Below are positions 1 through 15,582 of a stretch of DNA of 64,000 nucleotides, piece after piece. The notes below the pieces were generated by a model that saw only the letters and a list, made by a program, of their open reading frames with translations, did no database searches and was not told where the DNA came from. Made by a program: the position numbers and the translations under genes. Within the stretch, counting starts at the first letter, position 1, and each line of letters starts with the position of its first letter. Source of the DNA: Piromyces finnis (Eukaryota; Neocallimastigomycota; Neocallimastigomycetes; Neocallimastigales; Neocallimastigaceae); NCBI GenBank assembly GCA_002104945.1, contig MCFH01000025.1, forward strand, positions 248,001-312,000, read 5' to 3'.

Positions 1-1024
1 AACTATTAGTAGAAGTGGATTTACCTATACCACTATCAATATTTAAACCAAGAGATTTACTTCCATGACTATTTTTAGCATTATTAAAACTTATACTTTT
101 ATAACCGATTAAGTTATGACCAGAAGAACCATAATTTTTAGAATTATTTCCACTTGAATCCCCGATAGAAATAACATTGGCACCGTATTTGAATAGAAGA
201 GCATCAGTAGCTAAAATTAATACAAAAGAACTTTTAAAGCAATGGAATGGAACGGCAAGAGCAGATAAGGTTGGATTATCGATGGAAGAAACATTATTGA
301 TAATATTGAGAACGGAGAGAAGTACACTGACAATATCAACCCAAATTAAAATGGTATAACTGGAATGTTTTATGTAGTGATTAAGGTTTGCTGAAGAATT
401 TGCTTGACTGGTATCATGACTGACAAAGTAAAGAATTGCAAAAGTACAAATTAAATCAGCGGCAGCCATTACACCAAAAGCATAACCATGATAAGCTTGA
501 ATTTCTTTATCACTTAAATAGCCTTTTTCCATACGAGAATGACCGATCATAAATCTGAAAATGACAAATGGAATAAAAAGTCCCAAAATAGTATATCTTA
601 CAATAGTATTTAATTTTCCTGAAGCAAAAGCCTTCATTTTAGTTAAATTAAGATAGGGAATAGCGTATTCGGAAAGAATCCAAAAAATTTCATCCACAAA
701 AAGTGGAACAAAGTATACTTTTGAAATACTTTCTTCTTTTTTACTTTCTTGGCAAACATAGGCAATGGTACCATTTTCAAAAATGGAACCAAGTATACCT
801 GCTAATGAAGCATAAAATAATACTTTCCAATAAATACCTTTACCTACACTTTTATACATGAGAGCTACTAATAAAAATTGTAAAATTAAAGCATAAAAAA
901 AGGTATCACGAAATTGATGTAAAAGTCCTACAAAAAATCCATCAAATTCTTTACCATAACAAGTTTGAGTATCGGTATCAAACCTATTTTTTAAAATTTG
1001 AATTTCCTCATTATTATTTGACAT
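1..1024 (-). CDS. seven-transmembrane protein, 3'-truncated by window edge
   Basis: Read on the minus strand, an ATG at 1022-1024 opens a frame that stays open to the window edge (341 residues seen). After a polar N-terminus of about 40 residues I count seven hydrophobic segments, at roughly residues 41-58, 63-90, 103-125, 141-160, 178-202, 222-245 and 253-278. A Ser/Asn/Gly-rich tail follows and continues past the window. There is no obvious signal peptide. The seven-helix layout with a soluble C-tail is receptor-like, but I recognise no GPCR motif, so this is topology only and no function is assigned. The start is the first ATG after a long poly-T/AT-rich leader, and no intron is needed in the visible part. 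Upstream lies a 4 kb gene desert. Confidence 0.75.
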   Translation of the reverse strand, partial: MSNNNEEIQILKNRFDTDTQTCYGKEFDGFFVGLLHQFRDTFFYALILQFLLVALMYKSVGKGIYWKVLFYASLAGILGSIFENGTIAYVCQESKKEESISKVYFVPLFVDEIFWILSEYAIPYLNLTKMKAFASGKLNTIVRYTILGLFIPFVIFRFMIGHSRMEKGYLSDKEIQAYHGYAFGVMAAADLICTFAILYFVSHDTSQANSSANLNHYIKHSSYTILIWVDIVSVLLSVLNIINNVSSIDNPTLSALAVPFHCFKSSFVLILATDALLFKYGANVISIGDSSGNNSKNYGSSGHNLIGYKSISFNNAKNSHGSKSLGLNIDSGIGKSTSTNS

Positions 1025-2022
1025 TTTTCAAAATAATTTATATTCTTTAGTTTTGATATTGTTTTTTTTTTTTGTTTGATTGTTTTTTGCTTTTTGATTT
1101 AGTTTTTAATCAATATTATATTATTATGTTGCTATTTAATCCTTTTTATCGTTCCTTTTTTTTTTAAAAAAAAAAAAGTGTTATAGTTTTGCTTGATAAT
1201 TATAATTTTTTTTTGTAATTTTTTATAGCTTACTTTCTTTTTATATCTTTTAGTAATTGATTCATATAAAGTTGTTTTCTTATAGATACTTTTTTCAAAC
1301 TTTTTTCCTTTTAATAATAATAATAATAATAAATTTTTAAATAAAATAAAAAAAGAAAAAAAAAAGTGCTTTTTCTATCCTTTTATAGGAGTTTATTTTT
1401 TATGGCACGCACCACACATTGTACTCCGGTATCAAAAAACAAAATTAACTTTTTTTTTATTTTTTTACTTTTTTGATCACACTTTTTCAGATTATCAAAA
1501 TAAATTAAAAAAAATGATTTTTAATTTAATTTTTAATTTATTTTAAAATTCCTTTTTTTTTTTTTTTTCGAATTTCAAAATTTAATATAAATAAATTTAA
1601 ATGGTCTACATTAATTTATTTATTTTACAATCCACTTTACCATATATTAAAATATATTAAAATGTTTTAAAAAAGAAAAAAAAAGGGAAATTTAAAAAAG
1701 AAGCAAAGGGAATAGTGACAGGTAATGACAAATAAGTAAAAAGTAAAATGACAGATTAGTTAGAAAAAGTAACAAGATATATATGTAACAAAATTAAAAA
1801 GGTCTATAAGTCATTATATAACTAGTTAAAAAGGTATGTAAATCAATTAATAGGATTATAAAATAGATATTTTAACTATAATAAAAATTAGATTTTATAT
1901 ATAAAGACGATCATTTTATTAAATATTTAAATACAACATTCCTTATTTTCTATTATTATTAAATAGAATAATTTAATAATATTGTTATTAAATAATAATA
2001 GATATTAATATTATTCATTCAT

Positions 2023-2080
<58 letters not shown>

Positions 2081-5034
2081 CTAATTATTATTCATTATTT
2101 TACATATTAAATGATAAAGTTAGCATAGCCTAAGAAATTCTTTATTGGTAAGAAAAAAAAGAAAACGTTTCACAACAAAAAAATAGTGAAATTTTAAATA
2201 AAAAGTAATGTCCTTTTGAGGTTGAATAATTATTTATTATTTCAATCTTTTATTATTATTAAAAAGTTAATATTTTTTATTTTATTTTAGCCTAGAACTC
2301 TAAATAAAAATAGAAATAGATATAGGGAATTAACTTTTTTTTTTTATTTATATGAAATGGTTAGCTAGAATTTCATTTTATAAGATTATGCTTATTTAAT
2401 TGGTAAATAATGAATGAATGAAATAAAGTTTTTAAATCATTCGTATTAACAGGATAATAAAATTTTGACAGGTATAAATTATAATATGAATTTTATTTTT
2501 TTTTTTTTTTTTTGAAATTGTATTTTATTATTTTCTATTTTTTTATATCTCTTATAAAAGGAATCGATACTTTTTTTTGCTAGTTGTTAAAGAATAATTA
2601 AAATGAAAATATAATTCTATAATACTATTCTTTTTCAGTAAAGTCAAATGTATTAATGCATTACAAATAAATAATGTAGATTAAAAGTAACCAATAAAAA
2701 TAAGGAAAGATATTTTTGTAATTTATTAAATGTTACACAGAAAGTTCTAAAAATAAAAAAGATAAATGGGTAGGAAGGAAGGAAATGGCTTTATATTTCA
2801 AATATAAATATATATATATATATATATAAATCACAAGTAGTATATGAATAGTATATGAATGGTATGGATAGTTTAATATTTTAAAAAAATAGCATTTCAT
2901 AATAATAATAATCATTTTATTTTCATATTTTTATTCATTATTACTAAAATATTTTTACTAATTTTAATCTTTTCTTTAAAATAAAAAGCTTTTTCATAAT
3001 ATATGGATGGACAGATAATCAATGTTTTATTATTAAATTAATAGTTTTTATTATTAAATATTATTATAATTTTCTCTTTTTTTTTCCTTAATAATATTTA
3101 TATTTGTTTTTTTATTAATAATATATTTTATTATTTCTCCTTTTCATAATGAAATAGTTTTGTTCTTATGATTTGACGCTTTTTTTTTAATAATTAATAT
3201 TTCATAATTAATATTTAATAATAATAAATAGTATTATTCTTATAAATAACAAGAATATTAATAATAAAAATAATAATTAAATAATATTATTATAATAGGA
3301 ATAGTATTAAATATTAAATAATACATCGTATTATAATAATAAATTATTATTTTCCTATTTTTTTCTAATTATTAAAGAATAGATTAATTTTAATAAAATT
3401 AAAATATTGGAATTTTTTAAAATTTTCCCATGTAACTAAAATATAAAAAGATAATATTAATAATTAATTAATATTTATATATAGCTTATTAAAAGGAATT
3501 GCGGATAACATTAATGGCTTTGTATAAAGGAATGTTTATGTTATTTATTATTATATAGTAATACTTTTTTTTTTTTTAACTAAATATCTAAGTTATTTAT
3601 TTATTTGTTTATTTAGTTATTTATTTATTTATTTAGTTATCTATTTATTTATTTAGTTATTTATTTATTTGTTTATTTAGTTATTTATTTATTTATTTAG
3701 TTATTTATTTATTTAGTTATTTAGTTATTTATTTAGTTATTTAGTTATTTAGTTATTTATTTATTTATTTGTTTGTTTATTTAGTTATCTATTTATTTAG
3801 TTATTTAGTTATTTATTTATTTAGTTATTTAGTTATTTATTTAGTTATTTAGTTATTTAGTTATTTAGTTATTTAGTTATCTATTTATTTATTTATTTAG
3901 TTATCTATTTATTTATTTATTTATTTAGTTAGTTATTTATTTATTTGTTTATTTATTTATTTAGTTATTTAGTTATTTAGTTATTTAGTTATTTAGTTAT
4001 TTAGTTATTTAGTTATCTATTTATTTATTTATTTATTTAGTTAGTTATTTATTTAGTTATTTAGTTATTTATTTATTTGTTTTCTTATTTTGTTATTAAT
4101 GGATATGTTTTTTATATACAATCATTGTTTTTATATATAATCAATAAATAAGTCTTTACCTTAACAAGTATATAAGATGGATGTCAGGCTTCAATTTGCT
4201 TTAAAAGAATAAATTATGAATTCCACTCTTGTTTTAAAGTATTAATGAGTTCTATAGCATCCATAAATAATAAATAGTTGATTTTGCCTTAGTATTTATT
4301 AACACATTTATTAATGTTTTTTTTTTGTTTTTTTTTTTTACTTTTACAATGTAAAAAAAAAATGTAAAATGTAAAAGGAAAAGGAAACTAATAAGATAAA
4401 AGTGTTTTTGTCCCCCATCGGGATCGATCCCCGAAATGGTTTTTAAAAATTATAAAATAATATAGTTGACCCAAAAACGATTGTGTGCATTCAATCTATA
4501 AATACCAAAATAAAAAGTTTAAAGTATCGATGGATGATCCATATCATTCTAGTAAGTGAACAATGTATTATAGAATAAGATTCATTTTAGTATCAAAAGA
4601 CTAGAAAATCGTATATTTTTTTTTTTTTTTTTTTTTTTTGAAAAGAAAAAATATTTAAAAAAAAACTTTAATCTTTCTACATAAAATTAACCAGTAACAT
4701 TATTAATTTTAATCTTATGAAAACATATGAACATAGGAATTAAAAAATAATAATAGTAAGCATGACTTTACCATTGTATATATATAAAATTATTAATTAA
4801 AAATCTTATTGGTAATTGTTGAAAAGAAATAGAATTAATGAAATGATGGAATAGAACATAGAATAATCTATTTGACATTTATTTTTAAAATATATAAAGG
4901 TTTCAATACTTTTTTTTTTTTTCTTTTTTTATTTAGATTTATTAGGAAAAAAAATAAAATAAAATAATAAAAAAGAATTGTAATAAAATTGTAATATAAT
5001 TGTAAAAAAGATAAAAAATTTAACTATAACAGAA
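1025..5034. other. AT-rich intergenic region with simple repeats
   Basis: I find no supportable gene in these 4 kb. The region holds long A and T runs, (TA)n near 2805-2828, TTTA arrays near 2020-2060 and a large tetranucleotide array at 3590-4080. Two short islands are less AT-rich: about 1398-1436, and about 4411-4440, which can fold like the T-arm of a tRNA but has no matching tRNA body. The last 200 bases before the methyltransferase gene are probably its promoter and leader. Confidence 0.6.
3590..4080. repeat. variant tetranucleotide array (TTTA/GTTA/TCTA/TTTG)
   Basis: About 490 bases in which a four-base register is kept almost throughout. TTTA units are mixed with GTTA, TCTA and TTTG variants, giving recurring longer words such as TTTATTTAGTTA. 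The variant units recur in blocks, so the array seems to have grown by duplication of multi-unit segments as well as by single-unit slippage. Confidence 0.9.
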
Positions 5035-5727
5035 ATGTGTTCACCAACCAATGAAAGAAATAAAAAAATAAAATCAGCTTATCAAAGTTTAGGAAATGGT
5101 TCTTTTTATGATGGTATGATAACAAATACTACTTTTTTAGGTTCTGCTGTTAATAAAATTGTATGGGATTATAATCAAAATGACAATAACTTATATATTG
5201 AAAGAGCTCTATCAGGAATTGAAAATGATTTTAAAGGTAAACTTTTGGATGTTCCAGTAGGTACAGGTATTTTAACTATACCTTTTTATTCCACCCTGAA
5301 AGATGCAGATATTACATGTATTGATTATTCTAAAGAAATGTTAATGCAAGCAAAAGAAAAGACAGAAAAACTTCAACTTACAAATATAAAATATCAAGTA
5401 GGAGATGTAGGTCATTTAGAATTCGAGGATCATTCCTTTGATAGAGTACTTTCAATGAACGGTTTTCACGCTTTTCCAGATAAAGAAGCAGCCTATAATG
5501 AAACCTATAGAGTATTAAAAACAGGTGGTAAATTTTGTGGTTGTTTCTATATTAAGGGACAATGTTCCCGAACAGATAAATTTATTGATACTGTATATGT
5601 TAAAAAAGGTTATTTCACCCCACCTTTTGAAACCTTAGAAAGTTTTACTGAACGTATGAATAAAATGTACAGTAAAGTTGAAATAACCAATGTAAAAAGT
5701 ATAGTTTGTTTTACTTGTACAAAATAA
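5035..5727 (+). CDS. class I SAM-dependent methyltransferase
   Basis: An intronless 230-residue protein with the class I methyltransferase fold. Motif I is LLDVPVGTG near residues 76-84 (the glycine loop that binds S-adenosylmethionine). The acidic end of strand 2 is CIDYSKEML near 101-109, the GDVGHLEFED segment lies near 128-137, and motif IV/post-I FDRVLSMNGFH is followed by YRVLKTGG, typical of the UbiE/Methyltransf_11 and _25 group. The substrate cannot be read from the sequence. The Cys-rich end (CGCFYIKGQC, CFTC) is unusual but matches no zinc-site spacing I know. The compact, single-exon, bacterial-type architecture suggests acquisition from bacteria, common in rumen fungi; that is inference. 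The start is the first ATG after an A-rich leader. Confidence 0.85.
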   Translation: MCSPTNERNKKIKSAYQSLGNGSFYDGMITNTTFLGSAVNKIVWDYNQNDNNLYIERALSGIENDFKGKLLDVPVGTGILTIPFYSTLKDADITCIDYSKEMLMQAKEKTEKLQLTNIKYQVGDVGHLEFEDHSFDRVLSMNGFHAFPDKEAAYNETYRVLKTGGKFCGCFYIKGQCSRTDKFIDTVYVKKGYFTPPFETLESFTERMNKMYSKVEITNVKSIVCFTCTK

Positions 5728-8336
<2,609 letters not shown>

Positions 8337-11300
8337 ATGTTGAACCAATTAGCTACCAAAAATAAGGTTACCATTGTTCAAAAACAACTTGTAAACGCTT
8401 TACTTTTAAAAAGTAATACTGTTATAAATAATAAAATTCAAATTAGAAATTTTTCTAGTGACTCAAACAGTAGTGATAAAAATAAAGCTCAAGCCAAGAC
8501 TGACGATTCAAATGAAACATTCACCAGTAAATATGAACCAGTATACGATGAAGAATTAGATAATCCAAAACCTTTAGATATTTTTGAAAATGTTAAAAAA
8601 GAAGCTGAAACAGATAAAATTAAAAATCGCATTTATGCCTTTCCAAACGTTAGAGAAGAAATCTTTAAGGGAGTTAAGAAAATTAAAATGAAAGAAATTT
8701 TATGTAAGTAGTGAAGAAAAATTAAATAGAAAAAAAATATATATATATATAAAAATAATAAAAAAATATTAAAAAATACTAATATTATAATATTATTATT
8801 ATTTTATATATCTATCTATATAATATTATAATTATTTGTAGTAAACGAATTAGTAACAGATTCATTCGAAAAAAGAATAATATCACCAGAAAATAATACT
8901 ACAAAACTTGAAGAATTACCATATATATATAATCAACATACTTTAAATGAAATTCAATTAGTTGCTGGTGGTTTATTGGATGAATCCATAAAAAATCATA
9001 TAAAGTATATTCCATCTCAAAGTTCTAGACTTTTATTATTATCTTGTCCAATTAAGGGTTCAGAAATTTATTTAAAACATATTGCTAGTCATACCGCTAA
9101 ACAATTAGGTGCTGATTTCTTAGAAGTAAATATATTATTAATTTATATATTATATGATATACTGAAAAAATGAAAATATATATATTATTATTATTATAAT
9201 GCATGGATTTTTAAATCTTTTTTATTTTTTTTTTTTATTGTTATTTTTATTATTATTTTTTTTATTATTATTATTATTATTATTTTGAAATAGATTACTC
9301 ATGGTGATATTTTTTATAGAATCAGTGGTAATGTTATGAAATCCATGCCAAATATTGAAACCGTTGAAATGGAAAGAAATAGAAATAATTCAGATATGGA
9401 TCATCAATCTAAATTTGGTAGAAAAGGTGATCCAACAATCTTCCCAAATGTTTTCTCAATGTTTGGTGGAGATAAAAGACATTATGAAAGAAGTAGTTCT
9501 ACAAAGATTCCATATCCAATTTACAAGTAATATTCTTTTAAATAAATTAGTTTTTTTAACATAAAAAAAAAAAAAAGCAATAAATAATTTATATATATAT
9601 TTCATAACACTTTTATAATTTTTTTAAAATATTATTAATACTAGGGCATATGAAGATAGTAAGGGTAATACCTCTATTGTTGTTAATAGAAATATGCCAT
9701 GGCCAAAGAGAAATATCGAATTAAACGTATTTATTCAAGATATGTGGATTAAACTTTTCTCAAAAATTACGGAAGAAGCAAAATCAAAAAAAATTGTTAT
9801 TTTCTTTGAAGATCTTTTAACCATCTTTAATGGTAGTTTAGATAATCAAGATATTTTTGATGGTTTAGTTACCGTCTTAGGTATCACAGGTACATTTAAT
9901 AATGTAGTATTAATTGCTCCATCCACTCCTACCTTTGAAAAGAAAGTTGTTAAAAAGTAAGTACAAAAGAGGAAGGAAATACATATAACATATATATTGT
10001 TATTATCACTATATATTTTTTAGATATCTTTATATTTAAAAAAAAAAAAAAAGTATTATAAATGATATTCATAAATATATATAAAAAAAATTACAACAAT
10101 AGATTAAATAGATAACTTAAAAAAAAAAAATCAAAATAAATAGATAATCAAAAAACCATATATTAACTTTTAAATATATAAATTTTTTATTTAAATTTAA
10201 TGAAAAATAGTAATATCAGATTTGGAAATTTATATGATGAAGTAGTTGCAGGTTTCAAGGCTCCAGATATTGATGCTGAACCAGAACAACCTAAAAATAA
10301 AATGTATGGTGATAAAAATGCTATTGAAACAAAAAAGATTGTTTTTGATACTGTTTTAGACAAATTTGTAGGTGCAAATGTCATTCCAGTTTTCCCAGCC
10401 TTTGAAAAGGAAACGGAATTTGAAAACTTTAGAAAAATTATTAGTGATGATTTAAGAAAATTGGTTAAAAAATACAATATTAAGGAATTAAATGTTGCAG
10501 CAAGAGCAGCCAATTGTGAATTACCATTAGAAGAACTTGAAAATTTGAAGGGTTCAGATCAAAATAGTTTATACCTTGAAGAAAAATTATTAAATCCAAG
10601 TGAAATTGAAAGATTATTACTAGTTACCTTAGCAAAGAGTTCTTCTAGCAACGAAAAATCTAGAATAGATCAACAACAACAACAACAACCAATGATTAAA
10701 AAGATTCAAATTGAGGATATTACCAGTGCCGATAAAGTTCTTTTTAATACCTATCAATCCCAACAATTTATCAAGGATGGTTTAGAATATCTTAATGTTT
10801 TCAAGAATCCAAAGGATCGTTATTCCCTAAATAAATATGAAAATCGTATTCTTAAAGAATGTTTCATTTTCCCATCCGACATTAAAACCAACTTTAGTTC
10901 TATTGGTGGTTTAAAAAAGACCAAGGTAATTATGAATGAATTAATTACCTTACCGTTAAAACGTCCAGAATTATTTAAGACCGGTATATTAAAAGAAACC
11001 ACCACCGGTATTTTATTATTTGGTCCACCAGGTACCGGTAAGACATTAACCGCTAGAGCAGTAGCATCTCAATGTGGTGCTAACTTTTTAAATATTCAAA
11101 TGTCCAATATCCAAAGTAAATGGGTGGGTGAAAATGAAAAGAATGTTAAAGCCATTTTTTCACTTGCTCGAAAATTAGCACCATGTGTTTTATTCATTGA
11201 TGAAATTGATGCCCTTTTACAAACCAGAAAAGGAGAATTTACCCCACATTATATGGTCAATACCTTGAATGAATTTATGCAAGAATGGGATGGACTTAAT

Positions 11301-11786
11301 TCCCAAAATGATGGTGTTATTGTTATTGGTGCCACGAATCGTCCATTTGATTTAGATGAAGCTGTTTTAAGAAGATTACCAAGAAGAATTTTCGTTAGTT
11401 TACCCGATGCCGAATCTCGATCTGAAATTCTTGATATTTTATTAAAGGAAGAAACGGTTGGTTATTCCAAGGAAGAACGTAAAGAAATTTTAGATTATGT
11501 TGCCGGTAAAACAAATCAATGGAGTGGTAGTGATTTAAAGAACTTATGCATTGCCACAGTAATGAATGCCATCAAGCAACAAATTATAGATCCAGGTAAA
11601 CAAAATGAAGTTTGTCGTACCATTGAAAAACAACATTTCGATATGGCCTTTGAAAGTGGTGATATTGTTCCATCCTTGAATGAAAAAACCGGTATTATTA
11701 TTCAATTACAAGAATGGAATACTAAATACGGTACAGGTGCCGATGCTGGAGGTTATTGTGGACATTCTTCTGTCTTTGGTTTCTAA
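8337..11786 (+). CDS. AAA+ ATPase, Msp1/spastin-like, probably hydrogenosome-targeted
   Basis: Spliced model: join(8337..8703, 8842..9125, 9294..9526, 9645..9956, 10211..11786), 923 residues; all four GT-AG introns (110-254 bases) keep frame. An in-frame AG at 10218-10219 is an alternative last acceptor. Residues 1-45 are basic and hydroxylated and contain IRNFSSDS, resembling a mitochondrial presequence with an arginine before the cleavage site; in this lineage the destination would be the hydrogenosome (inference). The C-terminal third is one AAA module: FSSIGGLKK, Walker A GPPGTGKT near residue 669, Walker B VLFIDEID near 725, sensor GATNRP, and RRLPRR for the arginine fingers. It fits the meiotic clade (Msp1/ATAD1, spastin, katanin), whose members extract or sever substrates. 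The long N-terminal half matches no domain I recognise. A short glutamine run (encoded near 10671-10689) lies before the AAA module. Confidence 0.85.
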
Positions 11787-14700
11787 GATACCTTTTTTTT
11801 TTTTCCTCATCTTTAATATATATTAACAATAATTTATTCATTATTTTTTTTTTTTTTCAATCTTTTCTATTACAAAAAAGAAATATATATATATAAAAAA
11901 AAAAGAATAGTAGTAACTAATAATTATAATAAAATAAAATAAAAAGAAATAAATTAAAATAAAAAAATAAAAAAATAAAATATATATATATAATAAAAAA
12001 AAAATTAAAATTAAAATAAAATAAAATAATAAATATCTATGTTATTATTCTTTTAATAATCTTTAATGATCCTTATACATTACCCTTTTTTAAAAAAAAA
12101 AAGAAATATTAAATAAAATAAAATAAATATTATATTTATTATTATAAAATAAAACAAAATACATTACCCTTTTTTAAAAAAAAAAAGAAATATTAAATAA
12201 AATAAAATAAATATTATATTTATTATTATAAAATAAAACAAAATAAAGTATAGGTAAACAATTTAGTTATAATAAATTCTAGATCATAATTATCCATTAT
12301 TATTATACTACTAGAAGTGGTTTCTGTATTTTTTTTTTATTATTATTTTTTTTTCAAATTTCTTTTTTTACGATTTAAAAGTAATTTTTTATTTTAACAC
12401 ATACACACACATATAAATGCACACCTTTTAATAATAATATATTATAATACTAACATATTGTAGTAGTAATACTATATAATAATACTAATACTATTTATTA
12501 TATATATTTTCATTAATTTAAAAAAAAAAAAAAAAAACATTTTTAATGAAGAATTATTACTCATTATTATTAAGTAATAATAATATATAATAATATAATA
12601 ATAATAATGTACTATGAAATTATCCATCATTACAATAAAAAAAAAAAAAAAAAAAAGAATATTAGTATTATTATTAAAATAAATAATAATGATACACAAT
12701 TCATTTATTTATTTGTTTATTAGAGCGTAACAAATAACAATGAATAAATATGTCAATAAAAACGTCACAATTACTACAATTATAATAATTAAAATTTTCT
12801 TTTTTTTTTTTTTTATTACAATTTAAAATTTCCATGGAATAATAATATTCAATTTTATTTATATATATTTAATAATTATATAATTTAATCATTATTATTT
12901 TTTATTTTTAATAAATTAAAACTCTTGATATATTTTCCGTTATTTCGCGAATTTTAATAATTAAAGGATTGTTAAAAACACTACTAATTGAATATACTTT
13001 ATTATTCATCCTACACAAATGAAAATAAATAAATAAATAAAAAAAAAAAAAAACAATTATTGTTTGACTAATTCAAATTAATTAAAAAACTTTAAATGTT
13101 TTAAATTAAAAATTTATATTTATTTTGTTTCTTTTGTTGCAATGTATCCCTAATTTGAAAGGAGAATTTTATGGTGAATAAAGTCTATATAATTTTAATG
13201 AGAATTTCATAATAAATAAATTGAATAAAATAAAAAGACTTTTACTTTATAATAACTAATTATTTTAAATTACTAATTCAAATTATTTTAGAATAATAAA
13301 AAAAAAAGCCTATTTTTATTCATCCTTTTTTTTTTTTTAGCTCATTTGAATGAACTACTAATTTAATACTGTTACATTTTACTTTTTTTTTATTTTTTAT
13401 CTTTTTTTTTTTAATATTATTAATTAAGTTTATGTTACACGAATTTAATATATGTTTTAAATTTTTTTAATTTTTAATTAATAAAAAGAAGTATTAATAT
13501 TATGCAAAAAAAAAAAATAATAATAATAATAATAATAATAATAATCATCCTATATCCTATATCCTCTATAGTTTATTTTTATTTAAATACTATTATTTAT
13601 TTACATTATTAATTACACCTTTCAAAAGTCTTTTTTTTTTTAAAAAAAAAAAAACATTGACCTTATTATTTACATATGTATTTGTATTTATGTTTTTTTT
13701 TATTAGTTTATATATATATATATATATTTCTATAATACATAATACCAAATAATATTTTGTAGTATAAAAATGTTAATAAACCTTGACCATGAACTTTTTT
13801 ATGTGTATGGATAAATATTAGTGAATAACTAAATGGATATAGGTTAATAAATAGTAATGAATGAATAATTAAATAAATATATATTAATATATAATAATAA
13901 TAATAATGTTTTTATTGTTAATCATCATCATCATCATCCATCATAATATTAAATTAAAATAAATAAATAAATACATTATTCATTTATAAAATTTAGAATA
14001 CAACAATAAAATGGCTAACAAAGAAAACTATCATTTCATTCTATAAAAATAAAAAGTATTGCCTTAAAGAAATAACAATAATAATAATATAATGGATTCA
14101 ACTTTTTTTTCTTTATTTATTTATTATCATTTATTATCTATAATAACATTTTTATCATACCAAATAAATTTCATTGTTTATTATTATTTTAAATTTATAC
14201 TTTTTTTTTTTTTAAATAATACTACCATTTTTTTGTTTTTATTGTTGACTACACAATAGTTAAAATCAAAAACATTATTTTCTTCCTTTCTTTCTTTCTA
14301 TATAATAATAATAATAATAAATCTATATTTATTTTTCTATCTAGCGAATGATGTATTATTTAACGGATGGTACAATTCAATATTCTTTTTTTTTTAATAA
14401 AAAGAATATAATTTTTATTTTCATCCATATATTCCTTTATATTATGATTAATTATATATCATAATATAAAATACCTATAAAAAAGTTTATTCAATATAAT
14501 TTTGAAAATTTTCCATTCATCCATCTTTTATTAATCATTTTGTGTAATCGTTGAATAAAATGTTTTATTTATTAATAAAGTTAAATTCTTTTTTAAAATG
14601 TTACACGAATAAAATTATTGAATAAATTAATTTCAAACTTTAATAAATAACTTATTTTAAAATTATTATCCATTATATTATTGTTCCCTATTAATGAACT

Positions 14701-15582
14701 ATTGTCAAAAATTTTATCTCATTTTTTAATAAAGTTTATTAATAATAAAGTTTAGTACTACTATTTTAATTTATTTTTAATAAAACACCACAATTCATAC
14801 ATAAACTTTATTTAATATAGAATTGAATGGATGAATTTACACAATGAAAATAAATGAAAATGAATAATTATTTTTTTATTTTTAGTCATAATTAAAATTA
14901 ATTACCTTTTTATTAGAGATAAAAAAAAACTTTCCATTTTTGTCCAATTGATGGGTAATGGTTCATGGATGAAATGAATATTTATTAATAAATAAAGTTT
15001 ATTTTTTTTTAAAAAAAATTAAAGTCAACAAAATGTTGACTATTTCCAATGTTGAATAAATGTAGGCCTAATAATATAAAATAATATAAAGTACATTGAA
15101 TTGATTATTTAAATTAATATGTAATTAAAAGAAAGAAGGAAACAATAGAATAATTCAAAAAAGGATAAATTAAAATTAATAAAAAAATAAAAAAAAAATT
15201 TTTATATATAAAGATCAAAAAATTCCATTCAAAAAAAGTTTTAAATAACATACAAATTACATTTAAAAAAAAAAAAAAAGAAATATATATATATATATAT
15301 ATTTTATAGAATAAAATAAATAATTATTTTATTTTAAGAAGAAGAAGAAAAAAAAAGAAATCTTAAAAATAAAAAAAAAAAGTTTTATTCATCGTAAAAC
15401 TAATATTTATTTTAATTTTGTAATATATTATTTATAATAATATTATCAGTTATTTATTTTTTTTGATAAAAAATAAAAAAAAAAATTGATAAATTACTTT
15501 TTTGTAAATATATTTTTTAAAACGTCTTATTCGTATAATCAATCAACAATAATCAATATAATTTATTTATTAAAAAAAAAAA
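11787..15582. other. AT-rich intergenic region
   Basis: No gene could be supported in these 3.8 kb. The region contains an 84-bp tandem duplication, (AAT)n, (CAT)n near 13920-13940, several long homopolymers and inverted A/T runs. The last 300 bases are an A-rich leader for the esterase gene. Confidence 0.6.
12077..12244. repeat. 84-bp direct tandem duplication
   Basis: The block beginning ACATTACCCTTTTTT at 12077 is repeated, essentially without change, at 12161. The near-identity despite the low-complexity context points to a recent duplication. No open frame or RNA structure is apparent. Confidence 0.9.

Noticed and set aside
4411-4440. Possible tRNA (TCGGG-ATCGATC-CCCGA folds as a T-arm)
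   Set aside because: No D-arm, anticodon arm or matching acceptor strand is found on either side or strand; at most a tRNA fragment.
10200-11786. AAA ATPase as a stand-alone single-exon gene starting at 10200
   Set aside because: Four upstream exons join to it in frame with good splice sites, and an acceptor lies just inside the supposed start, so the upstream exons belong to the same gene.
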